DNA of 64,000 bases from an uncultured bacterium (lineage in GTDB: Bacteria; Pseudomonadota; Gammaproteobacteria; Burkholderiales; Burkholderiaceae_C). The notes under the pieces were generated by a model. It saw only the letters and a program-made list of their open reading frames with translations, did no database searches and had not been told where the DNA came from. A program made the position numbers and the translations under genes. Shown here one piece after another: positions 23,421-32,693 of the stretch. Numbering within the stretch: position 1 is the first letter of the stretch; each line of letters opens with the position of its first letter. The stretch lies in the NCBI GenBank assembly GCA_903928495.1, contig CAIYQZ010000030.1, positions 62,001 through 126,000 on the forward strand, in the 5' to 3' direction.

Positions 23421-23801
23421 ATGAAACTCCACGCAGATCGCGCCGATGCACACACCATTCAGGCGTACGGTGAGGGATGGATTTCAGTGAACGGGGAGAA
23501 AATTCGCCACAGCGTGGTCCTGTCCAGCATGGGTGCCCGCGAGCCCTGGCCGTGCACCAGCCTCGAGGATTTGCGCCCGGAGCACTTTGACCAATTGCTG
23601 GTTCATCAGCCGGAAGTGGTCATTTTTGGCAGTGGCACCAAGCTGCGCTTTGTTCACCCCTCGCTGCATGCCAGCCTGATGACGCAGCGGGTCGGTTTTG
23701 AAACCATGGACACCCTCGCGGCCTGCCGGACCTTCAACATATTGGCTCAAGAGGGCCGCCGAGTGGTGGTGGCTTTGCTGCTGGAGTCTCAATCAGGCTG
23801 A
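23421..23801 (+). CDS. Mth938-like (DUF498) domain protein
   Basis: Encodes 126 aa from ATG 23421. It shows the family pattern: GWISVNGEKIRHSVVLS, PEVVIFGSGTKLRF, METM-like FETMDTLAACRTFNILAQEGRRVVVALL. Members are related to human NDUFAF3, a complex I assembly factor; the bacterial role is undefined. It is divergent from the aminotransferase across 118 bases, and 192 bases precede the peroxiredoxin gene. Confidence 0.85.
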   Translation: MKLHADRADAHTIQAYGEGWISVNGEKIRHSVVLSSMGAREPWPCTSLEDLRPEHFDQLLVHQPEVVIFGSGTKLRFVHPSLHASLMTQRVGFETMDTLAACRTFNILAQEGRRVVVALLLESQSG

Positions 23802-23993
23802 CCGACACAGCTGCTGTGCGGGTTTACCCGCTGCGGATCTGGCCTTGCAAAGCCGGTGGAGGGTGCTGCAGGGAGTAAAATGCGGGGTTGCACTTTGTCG
23901 CTGCTTTTCCCGCGCCCCCGCAGCGTGGACAAAGCCCAGACAGGGCCTGTTTCGACGAAACAAAACACCAACTTAGGTCAGGGTTTATCAAGC

Positions 23994-24545
23994 ATGGCAG
24001 TCGTTGTCAACAAACAAATTCCCGAATTCGAAGCCCTTGCCACCGGTCAAGTCAAGGTCAGCAATGTGTCACACCTCGGCCAAACCGTGGTGTTGTATTT
24101 CTACCCAAAGGACAACACACCGGGCTGCACCACCGAAGCGATGCAGTTTCGCGACAAATACAAAGATTTCGCCAAAGCCGGAGCCGCTGTCTTTGGCGTC
24201 TCACGCGACAACATGAAGTCTCATGATGAGTTCAAGACCAAACTTGAACTGCCTTTCGAGCTGATCGCCGATACAGAAGAAAAAATGTGCCACATGTTTG
24301 GTGTGGTCAAAAACAAAATCATGTACGGCAAGAAGGTCAAGGGCATTGAGCGCAGCACCTTTCTCATCGGGCCAGATGGCGTCTTGCGCGAAGAGTGGCG
24401 CGGCCTCAAGGTCCCAGGCCACGTCGAGGAAGTGTTGAAGTCCGTCAAAGCCCTGAAGAAGTCGGGTGGCATGCCCGCGCCCGTGGTGGTGGTTGCCCCG
24501 TCAGCAAGCCCCGCGCCTGCTGTAGCCGCTGCCACACCGGCCTGA
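23994..24545 (+). CDS. bcp: Peroxiredoxin, BCP type
   Basis: Encodes 183 aa from ATG 23994. It has the peroxidatic Cys in YPKDNTPGCTTEA and the BCP order of motifs (FGVSRD, STFLIGPDGVL). The E. coli resolving Cys, five residues after the peroxidatic one, is replaced by Met/Gln (CTTEAMQF). Another Cys occurs in KMCHMFGV. The enzyme reduces peroxides using thioredoxin. A Pro/Ala/Val-rich tail of about 25 residues (GGMPAPVVVVAPSA) is extra to the usual 155-160 residue length. It is followed by the PIN-PhoH gene after a terminator. Confidence 0.9.
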   Translation: MAVVVNKQIPEFEALATGQVKVSNVSHLGQTVVLYFYPKDNTPGCTTEAMQFRDKYKDFAKAGAAVFGVSRDNMKSHDEFKTKLELPFELIADTEEKMCHMFGVVKNKIMYGKKVKGIERSTFLIGPDGVLREEWRGLKVPGHVEEVLKSVKALKKSGGMPAPVVVVAPSASPAPAVAAATPA

Positions 24546-24636
24546 TGCCGAACGGGGCCAGGCGCCCCGAGACCCTGCGGCATAATGTTTTCATGCCCCT
24601 TTGGTTTGCCGCTTGTTCATTTCTTTTGTCGCCAAG

Positions 24637-24666
24637 AGCCGTCAGGTTGCACTGACGGCTTTTTTG
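24637..24666 (+). terminator. Intrinsic terminator after the peroxiredoxin gene
   Basis: Nine-base-pair stem AGCCGTCAG / CTGACGGCT with a GTTGCA loop, followed by T5G. It lies 32 bases before the PIN-PhoH start, so it may act partly as an attenuator for that gene. Confidence 0.85.
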
Positions 24667-24697
24667 TTTCTGGCTCCCGCTTTTTCCTGAACACACC

Positions 24698-26410
24698 ATG
24701 CCCTTGCCTCCTGCTCCCACGAAAAAGGCCAGTCGCGTTGCGCTGGCTCAGCATGCCATTCAAACCATCGCTGATGCGCCCGATGTGTCGGCAAAAGCGG
24801 CAGCCCCCGCTCCGGCTGTCACTGTGACCACGCCGGCCAAGGCAGCCTCCGGGCGCGGGCGAGCACGGACCGAGGTCAACCGCGTTGCGCCTCCTCCCGT
24901 TGCCATGACAGCGCAAGTTCCCCCGGCGGTTGTGCCTGCGGCTCCGGCGCCCCAGCCCGCCAAAGCACCGGGGCCAGCGGTGACACCCAAATCTGCTGGC
25001 CGCCAGCGCAAGCCCAGCGGGCCGCCCAAGTTGTTTGTGCTGGACACCAACGTGCTGTTGCACGACCCCATGTGCCTGTTCCGTTTTGAAGAAAACGACG
25101 TTTACCTGCCCATGATCGTTCTGGAAGAGCTGGACGGGCATAAAAAAGGCATGACCGAGGTGGCCCGCAACGGCCGCCAGACCAGTCGCACACTTGATGC
25201 CCTGGCAGCCCAAATGGGCGACGACATGTCGCAGGGCCTGCCGTTGTCGGGCACAGGTCACACCGAAGCGCGCGGACGTTTGTTCTTCCAGACGGAGCCG
25301 CTGGACTACACCCTGCCCACCAGCCTGCCTCAAGGCAAAGCGGACAACCAGATCCTAGGCGTGGTGCAGGCCTTGCGCGAGCGCCACCCAGGGCGCGTGG
25401 TGGCCATGGTGTCCAAAGACATCAACATGCGTGTCAAGGCCCGTGCGCTTGGCTTGGATGCACAGGATTACGAAAACGACAAAACGCTGGACGACGGTGA
25501 ACTGCTGTACTCCGGTGTGCTGGCCCTGCCCACCGATTTTTGGACCCGTCAGAGCAAAACGGTGGAAAGCTGGCAGCAAGGCAGCCATACGTTTTACCGC
25601 GTGGGCGGCCCCATGGTTGCGCAGTTCCACATCAACCAGTTTGTGTTTTTTGAAGCCCCCGGCGAACCTTCGCTGTATGCGCGTGTGGTGGAAATCCGCG
25701 ACAAAACCGCTGTGCTGAAGACGTTGCGCGATTTCACCCACCTGAAAAACGCCGTGTGGGGAGTGACCAGCCGCAACCGCGAGCAAAACTTCGCGCTCAA
25801 CCTGCTGATGGACCCTGAGATTGACTTCGTGACCCTGGCCGGCACGGCAGGCACCGGTAAAACACTGATGGCGCTGGCCAGCGGCCTGACACAGGTGCTG
25901 GACGAGCGCCGATACACGGAAATCATCATGACCCGTGCCACCGTGAGCGTGGGTGAAGACATTGGCTTTTTGCCCGGCACTGAAGAAGAAAAAATGGGCC
26001 CCTGGATGGGCGCTTTGGACGACAACCTCGAATTTCTGGCCAAGGGCGATGGCGGCAACGCGGGCGAGTGGGGCCGTGCAGCCACCAATGAACTGATCCG
26101 CAGCCGCATCAAGGTCAAGAGCATGAACTTCATGCGCGGCCGGACCTTCTTGAACAAATACGTGATCATCGACGAGGCGCAAAACCTGACACCCAAGCAG
26201 ATGAAAACGCTGATCACCCGCGCAGGTCCAGGCACCAAAATCATCTGCATGGGCAACCTGGCTCAGATTGACACGCCTTACCTGACCGAGGGCTCGTCTG
26301 GCATGACCTACGCAGTGGATCGATTCAAGGGCTGGCCACACGGCGGGCACATCACCCTGGCCCGTGGAGAGCGTTCGCGTCTGGCCGACTTCGCCAGCGA
26401 AGTGCTCTGA
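24698..26410 (+). CDS. PIN-PhoH fusion ATPase (PhoH2 type)
   Basis: Encodes 570 aa. Residues 1-105 are a Pro/Ala-rich, probably disordered extension. A PIN RNase domain starts at FVLDTNVLLHDP (catalytic Asp near 115) with further acidic residues (VLEELDGHKK, SKDINMR). The C-terminal PhoH domain has Walker A GTAGTGKT (about 381-388), Walker B VIIDEAQN and MTRA. PhoH2 proteins are ATP-dependent RNA helicase-nucleases. No small antitoxin-like ORF was seen upstream. The long N-terminal tail is unusual. Confidence 0.88.
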   Translation: MPLPPAPTKKASRVALAQHAIQTIADAPDVSAKAAAPAPAVTVTTPAKAASGRGRARTEVNRVAPPPVAMTAQVPPAVVPAAPAPQPAKAPGPAVTPKSAGRQRKPSGPPKLFVLDTNVLLHDPMCLFRFEENDVYLPMIVLEELDGHKKGMTEVARNGRQTSRTLDALAAQMGDDMSQGLPLSGTGHTEARGRLFFQTEPLDYTLPTSLPQGKADNQILGVVQALRERHPGRVVAMVSKDINMRVKARALGLDAQDYENDKTLDDGELLYSGVLALPTDFWTRQSKTVESWQQGSHTFYRVGGPMVAQFHINQFVFFEAPGEPSLYARVVEIRDKTAVLKTLRDFTHLKNAVWGVTSRNREQNFALNLLMDPEIDFVTLAGTAGTGKTLMALASGLTQVLDERRYTEIIMTRATVSVGEDIGFLPGTEEEKMGPWMGALDDNLEFLAKGDGGNAGEWGRAATNELIRSRIKVKSMNFMRGRTFLNKYVIIDEAQNLTPKQMKTLITRAGPGTKIICMGNLAQIDTPYLTEGSSGMTYAVDRFKGWPHGGHITLARGERSRLADFASEVL

Positions 26411-26436
26411 GCCAACGCCAAGCACCGGGAACAGCC

Positions 26437-27321
26437 ATGAAATGGGAAGGCAACCGCCAGTCTGACAACGTGGAAGACCGGCGCGACGAAGGCGGCAGAG
26501 GCGGCGGCTTTCGCGTGGGTGGCGGTGGCCGGGGCATTGGCCTGGGCAGCATCGTCATTGCCCTGGTGGCCGGCTGGGCGCTGGGCATCAACCCGATGAC
26601 GATCCTGGGAGTCATCAGTGGAGGCGACATCAGCGCCCCCCAGGTGCAACAAGCTCCGGCGCAACGCCCGCCTGCCGACGACCGCATGGCCCAGTTTGTG
26701 TCCACGGTGCTCGCCGACACGGAAGACGTGTGGCGAGATGTGTTTGCAAAAGGAGGCTCGCAGTACCAGGAGCCAAGGTTGGTTTTGTTTCGCGGTGCCA
26801 CGCCCACGGCCTGCGGCACCGGGCAATCGGCCATGGGTCCGTTTTATTGCCCCGGCGACCAGAAGGTCTACATCGACCTGAGTTTTTACCAGACCCTGCG
26901 GGATGAACTGGGTGCCCCTGGCGAGTTTGCCCAAGCCTATGTGGTTGCGCACGAAGTGGGCCACCACGTGCAGAACCTGCTGGGCATTTCGGAAAAAATG
27001 GACAACATGCGCGGGCGCATCAGCGAGAAAGACTACAACGTGCTGAGCGTGCGACTGGAGTTGCAGGCCGATTGTTTTGCAGGCCTGTGGGCAAAAAAGT
27101 CGCATGAATCACGCCAGACTTTGGAAGGTGGCGACATCGAAGCAGCCATGAACGCTGCGGCCAAAATCGGGGACGATGCTCTGCAACAAAAGGCGCAAGG
27201 CCGGGTGGTGCCCGACAGCTTCACCCATGGGACCAGCGCTCAGCGAGTGCGCTGGTTCAACGTCGGGTTGGAGACCGGCAGCTTGAAAGCATGCGATACC
27301 TTCAGTGCCAAAAAATTGTGA
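26437..27321 (+). CDS. ypfJ: Neutral zinc metallopeptidase, YpfJ family
   Basis: Encodes 294 aa. It has a Gly/Arg-rich cytoplasmic N-terminus, a membrane helix near residues 36-52, the zinc-binding HEVGHH (172-177) and a downstream ELQADCFAG with the third ligand. The Cys pairs in the periplasmic part may form disulfides. It matches the YpfJ/KPN_02809 family of membrane-anchored peptidases of unknown substrate. It lies 26 bases after PIN-PhoH, so it is probably in the same transcript. Confidence 0.88.
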   Translation: MKWEGNRQSDNVEDRRDEGGRGGGFRVGGGGRGIGLGSIVIALVAGWALGINPMTILGVISGGDISAPQVQQAPAQRPPADDRMAQFVSTVLADTEDVWRDVFAKGGSQYQEPRLVLFRGATPTACGTGQSAMGPFYCPGDQKVYIDLSFYQTLRDELGAPGEFAQAYVVAHEVGHHVQNLLGISEKMDNMRGRISEKDYNVLSVRLELQADCFAGLWAKKSHESRQTLEGGDIEAAMNAAAKIGDDALQQKAQGRVVPDSFTHGTSAQRVRWFNVGLETGSLKACDTFSAKKL

Positions 27322-27457
27322 ATTTTGTGCCCCTGTCGCGATATCAATAACAACAGTTTGCTATTAAATTGATTCTTTGCTTCTGTTGAAAAGTCCTGAT
27401 TGAAGAGCAAACTCTTGAATCACAGCAAGCGACACGTGCCAATTTCATTACAAATTT

Positions 27458-27961
27458 TCAGTCTGCGTGAGACCGTGCGGGCGCCTTGTACGCTTGGCGC
27501 ACCCAGGCCTCGGCCGAACGTTCATTCAGCTTGAAGCCGGCATCCACCGTTACGCGTGCCAAGCACTCCCCAAAGCGGTCGTGGGCTGACAGCACGGCAT
27601 AAGGCGCATCGTCGTCGGGAGTGATGACCAGCGTGACCTCCAGGCTGTCGCCATCGACCGTGAGTTTCACGCTTTTGTGCAGCTGCGCGTGCAGCTGTTG
27701 CTCGTGGCGGCGCACCACCTCGTTGGCGGTTTTGACCCAGGTGTAAAACGCGGCAGAGTCCAACGGCTTTGGGTTCTTCTTGTCGCGGCCCATGGTCCAA
27801 GGGGCCACCAATGCGGGTTCGCGCTCGCCGTCGCGCATCATTTCCACAGCCCAGCCGTCGTCCTCTTCGTTCTTGATAACCTTTGCCGTCCAGCCATCCC
27901 CCTGCCACAGCCTGGGGGTATGCATAAGCTCACCGGGAGCCAGCGGGTTGTCATTGGGCAT
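27458..27961 (-). CDS. Conserved hypothetical protein, 167 aa
   Basis: Soluble, charged protein with no signal or membrane segment. Visible blocks: GDGWTAKVIKNEEDDGWAVEM, PWTMGRDKKNPKPLD, and a C-terminal RSAEAWVRQAYKAPA. It lies 11 bases downstream of dnaB on the same strand and is probably co-transcribed. No family recognised. The upstream side (27322-27457) is a 136-base gap with only a weak A/T-rich inverted repeat. Confidence 0.75.
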   Translation of the reverse strand: MPNDNPLAPGELMHTPRLWQGDGWTAKVIKNEEDDGWAVEMMRDGEREPALVAPWTMGRDKKNPKPLDSAAFYTWVKTANEVVRRHEQQLHAQLHKSVKLTVDGDSLEVTLVITPDDDAPYAVLSAHDRFGECLARVTVDAGFKLNERSAEAWVRQAYKAPARSHAD

Positions 27962-27972
27962 GGGTTGAAGCC

Positions 27973-29394
27973 TCAGAAATCGCCACTGCCGCCTGAGGCA
28001 AGGCTTTCAAACCGGGTGAGCTGGTTCAGGAAAGCCAGCTTCACCGTGCCGGTGGGGCCATTGCGCTGCTTGCCGATGATGACCTCGGCCACCCCCGGTT
28101 CTTTGCTGTCCTTGTTGTAGTACTCATCGCGGTAGATGAACATGATGATGTCAGCGTCCTGCTCGATGGCGCCCGATTCGCGCAGGTCGCTCATCATGGG
28201 GCGCTTGTCGGTGCGCTGCTCGACGCTTCGGTTCAACTGCGACAACGCAATCACCGGGCACTGCAGCTCTTTGGCCAGCATCTTCAGGCCGCGTGAAATT
28301 TCGCCCAGCTCGGTGGCGCGGTTCTCGCCGTTGGAGTTGCCACTGCCGCTCATCAGCTGCAGGTAGTCCACCACAATCAGGCCCAACTTGCCGCACTGGC
28401 GCGCCAGGCGGCGGGCATTGGCGCGCAACTCGCTGGGGGTCAGGCCCGGGGTTTCGTCGATGTGCAGCGAGATGTTGCGCAGCTTCTCAATGGCTTCGGT
28501 CAGGCGGGGCCACTCATCGTCGGTCAGTTTGCCAGTGCGCAAGTGGCCCTGGTTGATGCGGCCAATGGAGCCGACGATACGCACGGCCAGCTGCGAGGCT
28601 CCCATTTCCATGGAAAACACCGCCACAGGCAGGCCTTCGTTCAGCGCCACATGCTCGGCAATGTTGATGGCCAGCGCTGTTTTGCCCATGGAGGGGCGAG
28701 CGGCCAACACGATCATGTCGCCCGCTTGGAAACCGGCCGTCATGCGGTCTAGGTCATAGAAGCCTGTCGGCACACCCGTGATGTCGTTGGGGTTGTCGGC
28801 CATCTCCTGCACGCGGTCCATCAGGTCCACGACCAAGGTGTCCATGCCTTGAAAGCCCTGCTTCATGCGCGAGCCTTCTTCACCGATGTTGAAGATTTTC
28901 TGCTCGGCCTCGTCCAGAATTTTGGCCACCGACTTGCCTTGCGGGTTGAAGGCGTTGGTGGCAATTTCGTCGCTGGCGGTCAGCAGTTTGCGCAGTATGG
29001 CCCGCTCGCGCACGATTTCCGCGTAGCGGCGGATGTTGGCCGCACTGGGCACGTACTGCGCCAACGAGTTCAGGTAAGCCAAGCCACCCACCTCGTCGGC
29101 CTTGCCCAGGCTTTGCAGTTGCTCGAACACGGTGATCACGTCAGCAGGCTTGGACGCATTCACCAGAGTTGCCACTGCGGCGTACACCAGCTTGTGTTCG
29201 TGGCGGTAGAAGTCGTTGTCTTTCACCAGGTCGGACACGCGGTCCCAGGCGCTGTTGTCCAGCAACAGGCCGCCCAGCACGCTCGACTCGGCTTCCAGTG
29301 AATGAGGTGGGATGCGCAGCTGCGCCACCTGGCGGTCAACGGGCAGGTCGTCGGGATCGAGGGGGTCAAACGTACGCGAAACGACAGAGGTCAT
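27973..29394 (-). CDS. dnaB: Replicative DNA helicase DnaB
   Basis: Encodes 473 aa. It has an N-terminal DnaB domain (PPHSLEAESSVLGGLLLDN), a linker, and a RecA-like helicase domain with Walker A ARPSMGKTAL, the H2/H3 region VDYLQLM and the arginine-finger segment VAEVIIGKQRNGPTG. It is the hexameric replication-fork helicase. It follows the S6-PriB-S18-L9 operon after a terminator; the neighbouring of dnaB and rplI is common in proteobacteria. Confidence 0.97.
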   Translation of the reverse strand: MTSVVSRTFDPLDPDDLPVDRQVAQLRIPPHSLEAESSVLGGLLLDNSAWDRVSDLVKDNDFYRHEHKLVYAAVATLVNASKPADVITVFEQLQSLGKADEVGGLAYLNSLAQYVPSAANIRRYAEIVRERAILRKLLTASDEIATNAFNPQGKSVAKILDEAEQKIFNIGEEGSRMKQGFQGMDTLVVDLMDRVQEMADNPNDITGVPTGFYDLDRMTAGFQAGDMIVLAARPSMGKTALAINIAEHVALNEGLPVAVFSMEMGASQLAVRIVGSIGRINQGHLRTGKLTDDEWPRLTEAIEKLRNISLHIDETPGLTPSELRANARRLARQCGKLGLIVVDYLQLMSGSGNSNGENRATELGEISRGLKMLAKELQCPVIALSQLNRSVEQRTDKRPMMSDLRESGAIEQDADIIMFIYRDEYYNKDSKEPGVAEVIIGKQRNGPTGTVKLAFLNQLTRFESLASGGSGDF

Positions 29395-29510
29395 CGGGGG
29401 CTTTCCAAGGGAATCCCATGTTACGGACTCAGGGGGCGTCCGTCATTGCACAACCCTGTGGACAAGTCCGGGAAATCAGGTGGGCAAGTCGTGCAAAGGC
29501 AGTGCAAAAG

Positions 29511-29537
29511 AAAAAAGCCGCCCAGAGGCGGCTTTTG
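29511..29537 (-). terminator. Intrinsic terminator of the rpsF-priB-rpsR-rplI operon
   Basis: Seven-base-pair stem AGCCGCC / GGCGGCT with a four-base loop. On the minus strand it is followed by T5 (A-run 29511-29515). It lies 23 bases after the rplI stop and separates the operon from dnaB. Confidence 0.85.
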
Positions 29538-29559
29538 TGCGAGAGATCCAGTCAACCGA

Positions 29560-30012
29560 TCAGGCGGACTCGCCCAGCACGGAGACGTTCACATCCACAT
29601 GCACGTCGGTGTGAAGCGACAGCACGACGGTGTAGTCACCCACGGCCTTCAGGGGGCCATTGGGCATGCGCACTTGCGACTTGACCACAGCGTGGCCCAT
29701 TTTGACCAGTTCGTCGGCGATGTCGTGGTTGGTGACGGAGCCAAACAGGCGGCCATCAACGCCAGCTTTCTGGCTGACTTTGACCGTGATGCCAGACAGC
29801 TTTTCACCCAGGGCAGCGGCTTCTGCATGCTTGGCAGCAGCTGCTTTTTCCAGCTCCGCACGGCGTGCTTCGAACTCAGCAATGGCGGAAGCGGTTGCGC
29901 GGCGTGCCTGACCTGAAGGGATCAGGAAGTTGCGGGCATAGCCGTCTTTGACCTTGACCACGTCACCCAGGGAGCCCAGGTTGACCACTTTTTCAAGAAG
30001 AATGATTTGCAT
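29560..30012 (-). CDS. rplI: 50S ribosomal protein L9
   Basis: Encodes 150 aa. [30 protein letters not shown]-type start of L9 (blocks of which are unmistakable), a long central helix ([17 protein letters not shown]) and a C-terminal domain ending in [10 protein letters not shown]. It binds 23S rRNA near the L1 stalk. Last gene of the operon. Confidence 0.97.
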   Translation of the reverse strand: MQIILLEKVVNLGSLGDVVKVKDGYARNFLIPSGQARRATASAIAEFEARRAELEKAAAAKHAEAAALGEKLSGITVKVSQKAGVDGRLFGSVTNHDIADELVKMGHAVVKSQVRMPNGPLKAVGDYTVVLSLHTDVHVDVNVSVLGESA

Positions 30013-30023
30013 GGTGTGTCTCC

Positions 30024-30305
30024 TCAGGCGCGGTGCTGGTCAGAGTAAGGCAGCATGGCCAAGAAGCGGGCGCGCTTGATGGCGGTGTTGACTTGACGCT
30101 GGTAAATGGCACGGGTGCCGGTCAGGCGTGCGGGAATGATCTTGCCGTTTTCGGCGATGAAGTCACGCAGCGTGTCGATGTCTTTGTAGTCAACTTCTTC
30201 GACATTGGCCACGGTGAAGCGGCAGTAGCGCTTGCGCTTGAACAGCAGCGATTGGGTGTTGCGCTTGGGGCGCTTGTCTTTGTTGAAACGTTTGGGTGCA
30301 GCCAT
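30024..30305 (-). CDS. rpsR: 30S ribosomal protein S18
   Basis: Encodes 93 aa from ATG 30305, preceded by AGGAG-like bases. It shows the S18 core [11 protein letters not shown] and [14 protein letters not shown], with basic ends. The longer frame to 30398 overlaps priB and was rejected. It binds the S6 protein on the 30S platform. Confidence 0.96.
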   Translation of the reverse strand: MAAPKRFNKDKRPKRNTQSLLFKRKRYCRFTVANVEEVDYKDIDTLRDFIAENGKIIPARLTGTRAIYQRQVNTAIKRARFLAMLPYSDQHRA

Positions 30306-30316
30306 GATGGGCTCCT

Positions 30317-30604
30317 TCAAGTTCGGTGAATGTCCTGAATGTGAAAAACCACGCCTTTGCCGTTGCGTGACATGCCCAGAAAACCTGTGAACCCCCACTC
30401 CGCGTCCAAACTGGCCTTGGCCAGTGCTTCCGCGTTGGCGCCAAATGCAACGGCTCTGAGGCTCAAGCTGATTTGGCGGGGAGTGCCCGCATCGGTGACC
30501 TGTGAGCTGTGCGCCAGCACGACATCCATGGCCGGTAAACCGGCGGGGGTGTACCGCAATGGGTAAACCTGAGATATCTGGGCGGTGAGCTGCAGTTGGT
30601 TCAA
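30317..30604 (-). CDS. priB: Primosomal replication protein N, PriB
   Basis: Encodes 95 aa, an OB fold similar in layout to E. coli PriB ([20 protein letters not shown] ... [19 protein letters not shown]). The start is a rare TTG at 30604; the N-terminus aligns with the family there and no better start exists. PriB helps PriA load DnaB at repaired forks. It lies between rpsF and rpsR, the classical order. Confidence 0.9.
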   Translation of the reverse strand: MNQLQLTAQISQVYPLRYTPAGLPAMDVVLAHSSQVTDAGTPRQISLSLRAVAFGANAEALAKASLDAEWGFTGFLGMSRNGKGVVFHIQDIHRT

Positions 30605-30653
30605 ACCGGTGCCGATGGGCTGGGTCTGTTGGGTGGCGTCACGCCAACCGGTA

Positions 30654-31019
30654 TCAGGCGGCGGTCTCCTGCTGGGAAGACTTGCGTGCTTCTTCGCGTT
30701 CTACTGACTTCATCATGGAAGAAGGGCCGGTTTCAGCTTTTTTCTTCGACACGGTCAGGTGGCGCAACACGGCGTCGTTGAACTTGAACGCGTGTTCCAG
30801 TTCGGCCATCACAGCCTGGTCGGCTTCGATGTTCACGCACAGGTAATGGGCTTTGCTCAACTTGTTGATCTGATAGACCAACTGGCGGCGACCCCAATCT
30901 TCCACGCGGTGGACTTTGCCGCCGCCGGTGGTGATCATGCCCTTGTAACGCTCCAGCATGGCTGGAACCTGCTCGCTTTGATCCGGGTGGATCAGCAAGA
31001 CGATTTCATAATGACGCAT
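30654..31019 (-). CDS. rpsF: 30S ribosomal protein S6
   Basis: Encodes 121 aa from ATG 31019 with AAGGAG eight bases upstream. It has [17 protein letters not shown], the [16 protein letters not shown] block and HYLCVNIE. The C-terminal tail is charged ([12 protein letters not shown] type). First gene of the S6 operon. Confidence 0.97.
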   Translation of the reverse strand: MRHYEIVLLIHPDQSEQVPAMLERYKGMITTGGGKVHRVEDWGRRQLVYQINKLSKAHYLCVNIEADQAVMAELEHAFKFNDAVLRHLTVSKKKAETGPSSMMKSVEREEARKSSQQETAA

Positions 31020-31101
31020 ACACACTCCTTGTGATTTCCTAAAACCCTAGGCAGGTAGCTACCCCCAGCGTCGGATGGGGTGCAGCAAGGCGAAGCCCGC
31101 G

Positions 31102-31107
31102 ATTATA
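31102..31107 (-). promoter_or_regulatory. Probable -10 element of the rpsF operon
   Basis: A perfect TATAAT on the minus strand, 83 bases upstream of the rpsF start, in the 130-base gap after the ankyrin gene. No good TTGACA-like -35 is seen 16-18 bases upstream (only GCTCAA/CAGCTC), so the -35 is weak or activator-assisted. Confidence 0.5.
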
Positions 31108-31149
31108 GCCCGCTCGAAGGCGCTTGAGCTGCAGGTGCCCCGGCGCCGC

Positions 31150-31854
31150 TCACCACTTGCCCTTGGGCTGGGCCTTTTTGACATGTGCTTGGATGATTTC
31201 GGCAGAGGTCGGCCTGGATCCGAGGACGGCAAAGTCCAGCGCACTGAGCTTTTGCTGGTTGCGCAGCATTGGGTCGGCGCCCTCCTCAAGCAAGAGGCGC
31301 AGCACATCCGGCTCGCCGTACTGCGCCGCCATCATCAACGGTGTGGTGCCGTTGGGCGACTCCGCATCAATGTAGGCATGCTGCTCCAGGAGCAGGGCCA
31401 CTAGTTCCTTGGCCGCAGGTCCGGCGTGGGTGGCGGCGTAGTGCAACGGTGTCCATCCAGGTTTGTTGACATCGGCCCCTTGCGCAATGAGCGCTCGGGC
31501 AACTTCGGTGTGCCCGCGCAGGGCAGCAATCATCAGCGGTGTTTCACCCTGCGGCGTGGCGGCATTCACCTGAACACCGGTGAGTTTGGCTAGAAACAGC
31601 GCCACCTCCAGCGAGTCGGAACGCAGTGCGACGTGCAGCCCGTGCTGGCCTTTTTCATCCACCGTGTTGACATCGAAACCACGCAGCAGCAGTGCCAGCA
31701 ATGCCGACATGTTGTCGCGCTTGACGGCTGCGAAGTAGTCGTCGAACGAGCCAGCGTGGCTGGGACGCATACCCAAGCACCAGCACACCAGACCGCCCCC
31801 GACCAACAGCTGTCGCCGTGCCAGCCCACGCAGCAGTGGCTTCACGCGGGGCAT
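31150..31854 (-). CDS. Ankyrin-repeat protein, exported
   Basis: Encodes 234 aa from ATG 31854 (MPRVKPLLRG). An Arg-Arg signal-like N-terminus with hydrophobic segment ends near PSHAGSFDD, so it is likely periplasmic. About four ankyrin repeats follow (G-x-TPLH/LM-A-A ... GADVN pattern: GETPLMIAALRGHTEVARAL, GWTPLHYAA, GTTPLMMAAQYG). It overlaps the tatD 3' end and so ends the mltG-tmk-holB-pilZ-tatD operon. Ankyrin repeats mediate protein binding; the partner is unknown. Confidence 0.85.
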   Translation of the reverse strand: MPRVKPLLRGLARRQLLVGGGLVCWCLGMRPSHAGSFDDYFAAVKRDNMSALLALLLRGFDVNTVDEKGQHGLHVALRSDSLEVALFLAKLTGVQVNAATPQGETPLMIAALRGHTEVARALIAQGADVNKPGWTPLHYAATHAGPAAKELVALLLEQHAYIDAESPNGTTPLMMAAQYGEPDVLRLLLEEGADPMLRNQQKLSALDFAVLGSRPTSAEIIQAHVKKAQPKGKW

Positions 31855-32693
31855 GTCGCACACACCGGGGCAATGGCCCCTTGAGCCCCAGCGATGCGGG
31901 TGAACAAGGCATCCACATTGGCTGCGGTCACGTGGGCCACCTGATCCAACGGCACACCTTTGGTGGCAGCGATCTGTGCCGCCACAAAGGGCACGAGGGC
32001 CGGTGTGTTGGTTTTGCCACGGTGCGGCACGGGTGCGAGGTAAGGGCTGTCGGTCTCTATCAGCAAGCGGTCCAGTGGCACGTAAGCCGCCACTTCACGC
32101 AGCTCTGTTGCACTTTTGAAGGTGAGAATGCCCGAGAGCGAGATGTAAAAGCCCATGTCGAGCGCCGCACGGGCCACCGCCAGCGTTTCTGTGAAGCAAT
32201 GGAACACTCCGCGCGCCACCGGCAGCGCCTGCCCCGCAGTCGATTCAAAACCACCCGACTCTTGCAGGATGGCCAGCGTGTCGTCCGACGCGCTGCGCGT
32301 GTGGATGACCAAAGGCAGATCGGTTTGCCGGGCTGCATCGATGTGCACACGGTAGCGGTCACGCTGCCAGCCCATGTCGGCCACAGAACGATCACCCAGG
32401 CGGTAATAGTCGAGCCCGGTTTCGCCGATGCCCACCACCCGCTGGAGAGCTGACCGTGTGAGCAGGTCATCGAGGGTGGGTTCTTGCACGCCTTCGTTAT
32501 CAGGGTGGACGCCGACCGTGGCCCACAGCTCGCCATGTTCGGTCGCCAATGCGTGCACCGCAGGAAACTCTTCCAGCGTGGTGCTGATGCAAATGGCCCG
32601 CGTCACGTTGGCCTTGGCCATGTCGGCCAGGATGTCAGTCAGTCGGCTGCTCAGCTCGGGGAAATTGAGGTGGCAGTGTGAGTCAGTGAACAT
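31842..32693 (-). CDS. tatD: TatD family metal-dependent DNase
   Basis: Encodes 283 aa. It has the metal ligands DSHCHL at the N-terminus, GIGETGLDYY, a His in VIHTR, HCFT and ETDSPYLAP. TatD-type hydrolases are 3'-5' exonucleases active on DNA. Its start codon overlaps the pilZ stop by one base. It is the usual partner of holB and pilZ. Confidence 0.93.
   Translation of the reverse strand: MFTDSHCHLNFPELSSRLTDILADMAKANVTRAICISTTLEEFPAVHALATEHGELWATVGVHPDNEGVQEPTLDDLLTRSALQRVVGIGETGLDYYRLGDRSVADMGWQRDRYRVHIDAARQTDLPLVIHTRSASDDTLAILQESGGFESTAGQALPVARGVFHCFTETLAVARAALDMGFYISLSGILTFKSATELREVAAYVPLDRLLIETDSPYLAPVPHRGKTNTPALVPFVAAQIAATKGVPLDQVAHVTAANVDALFTRIAGAQGAIAPVCATCPA

Noticed and set aside
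27337-27400. A/T-rich inverted repeat and possible extra copy of the dispersed repeat
   Set aside because: ATCAATAA...TTAAATTGAT pairs poorly and lacks the CAAGCG core, so it was not counted as a copy or terminator.
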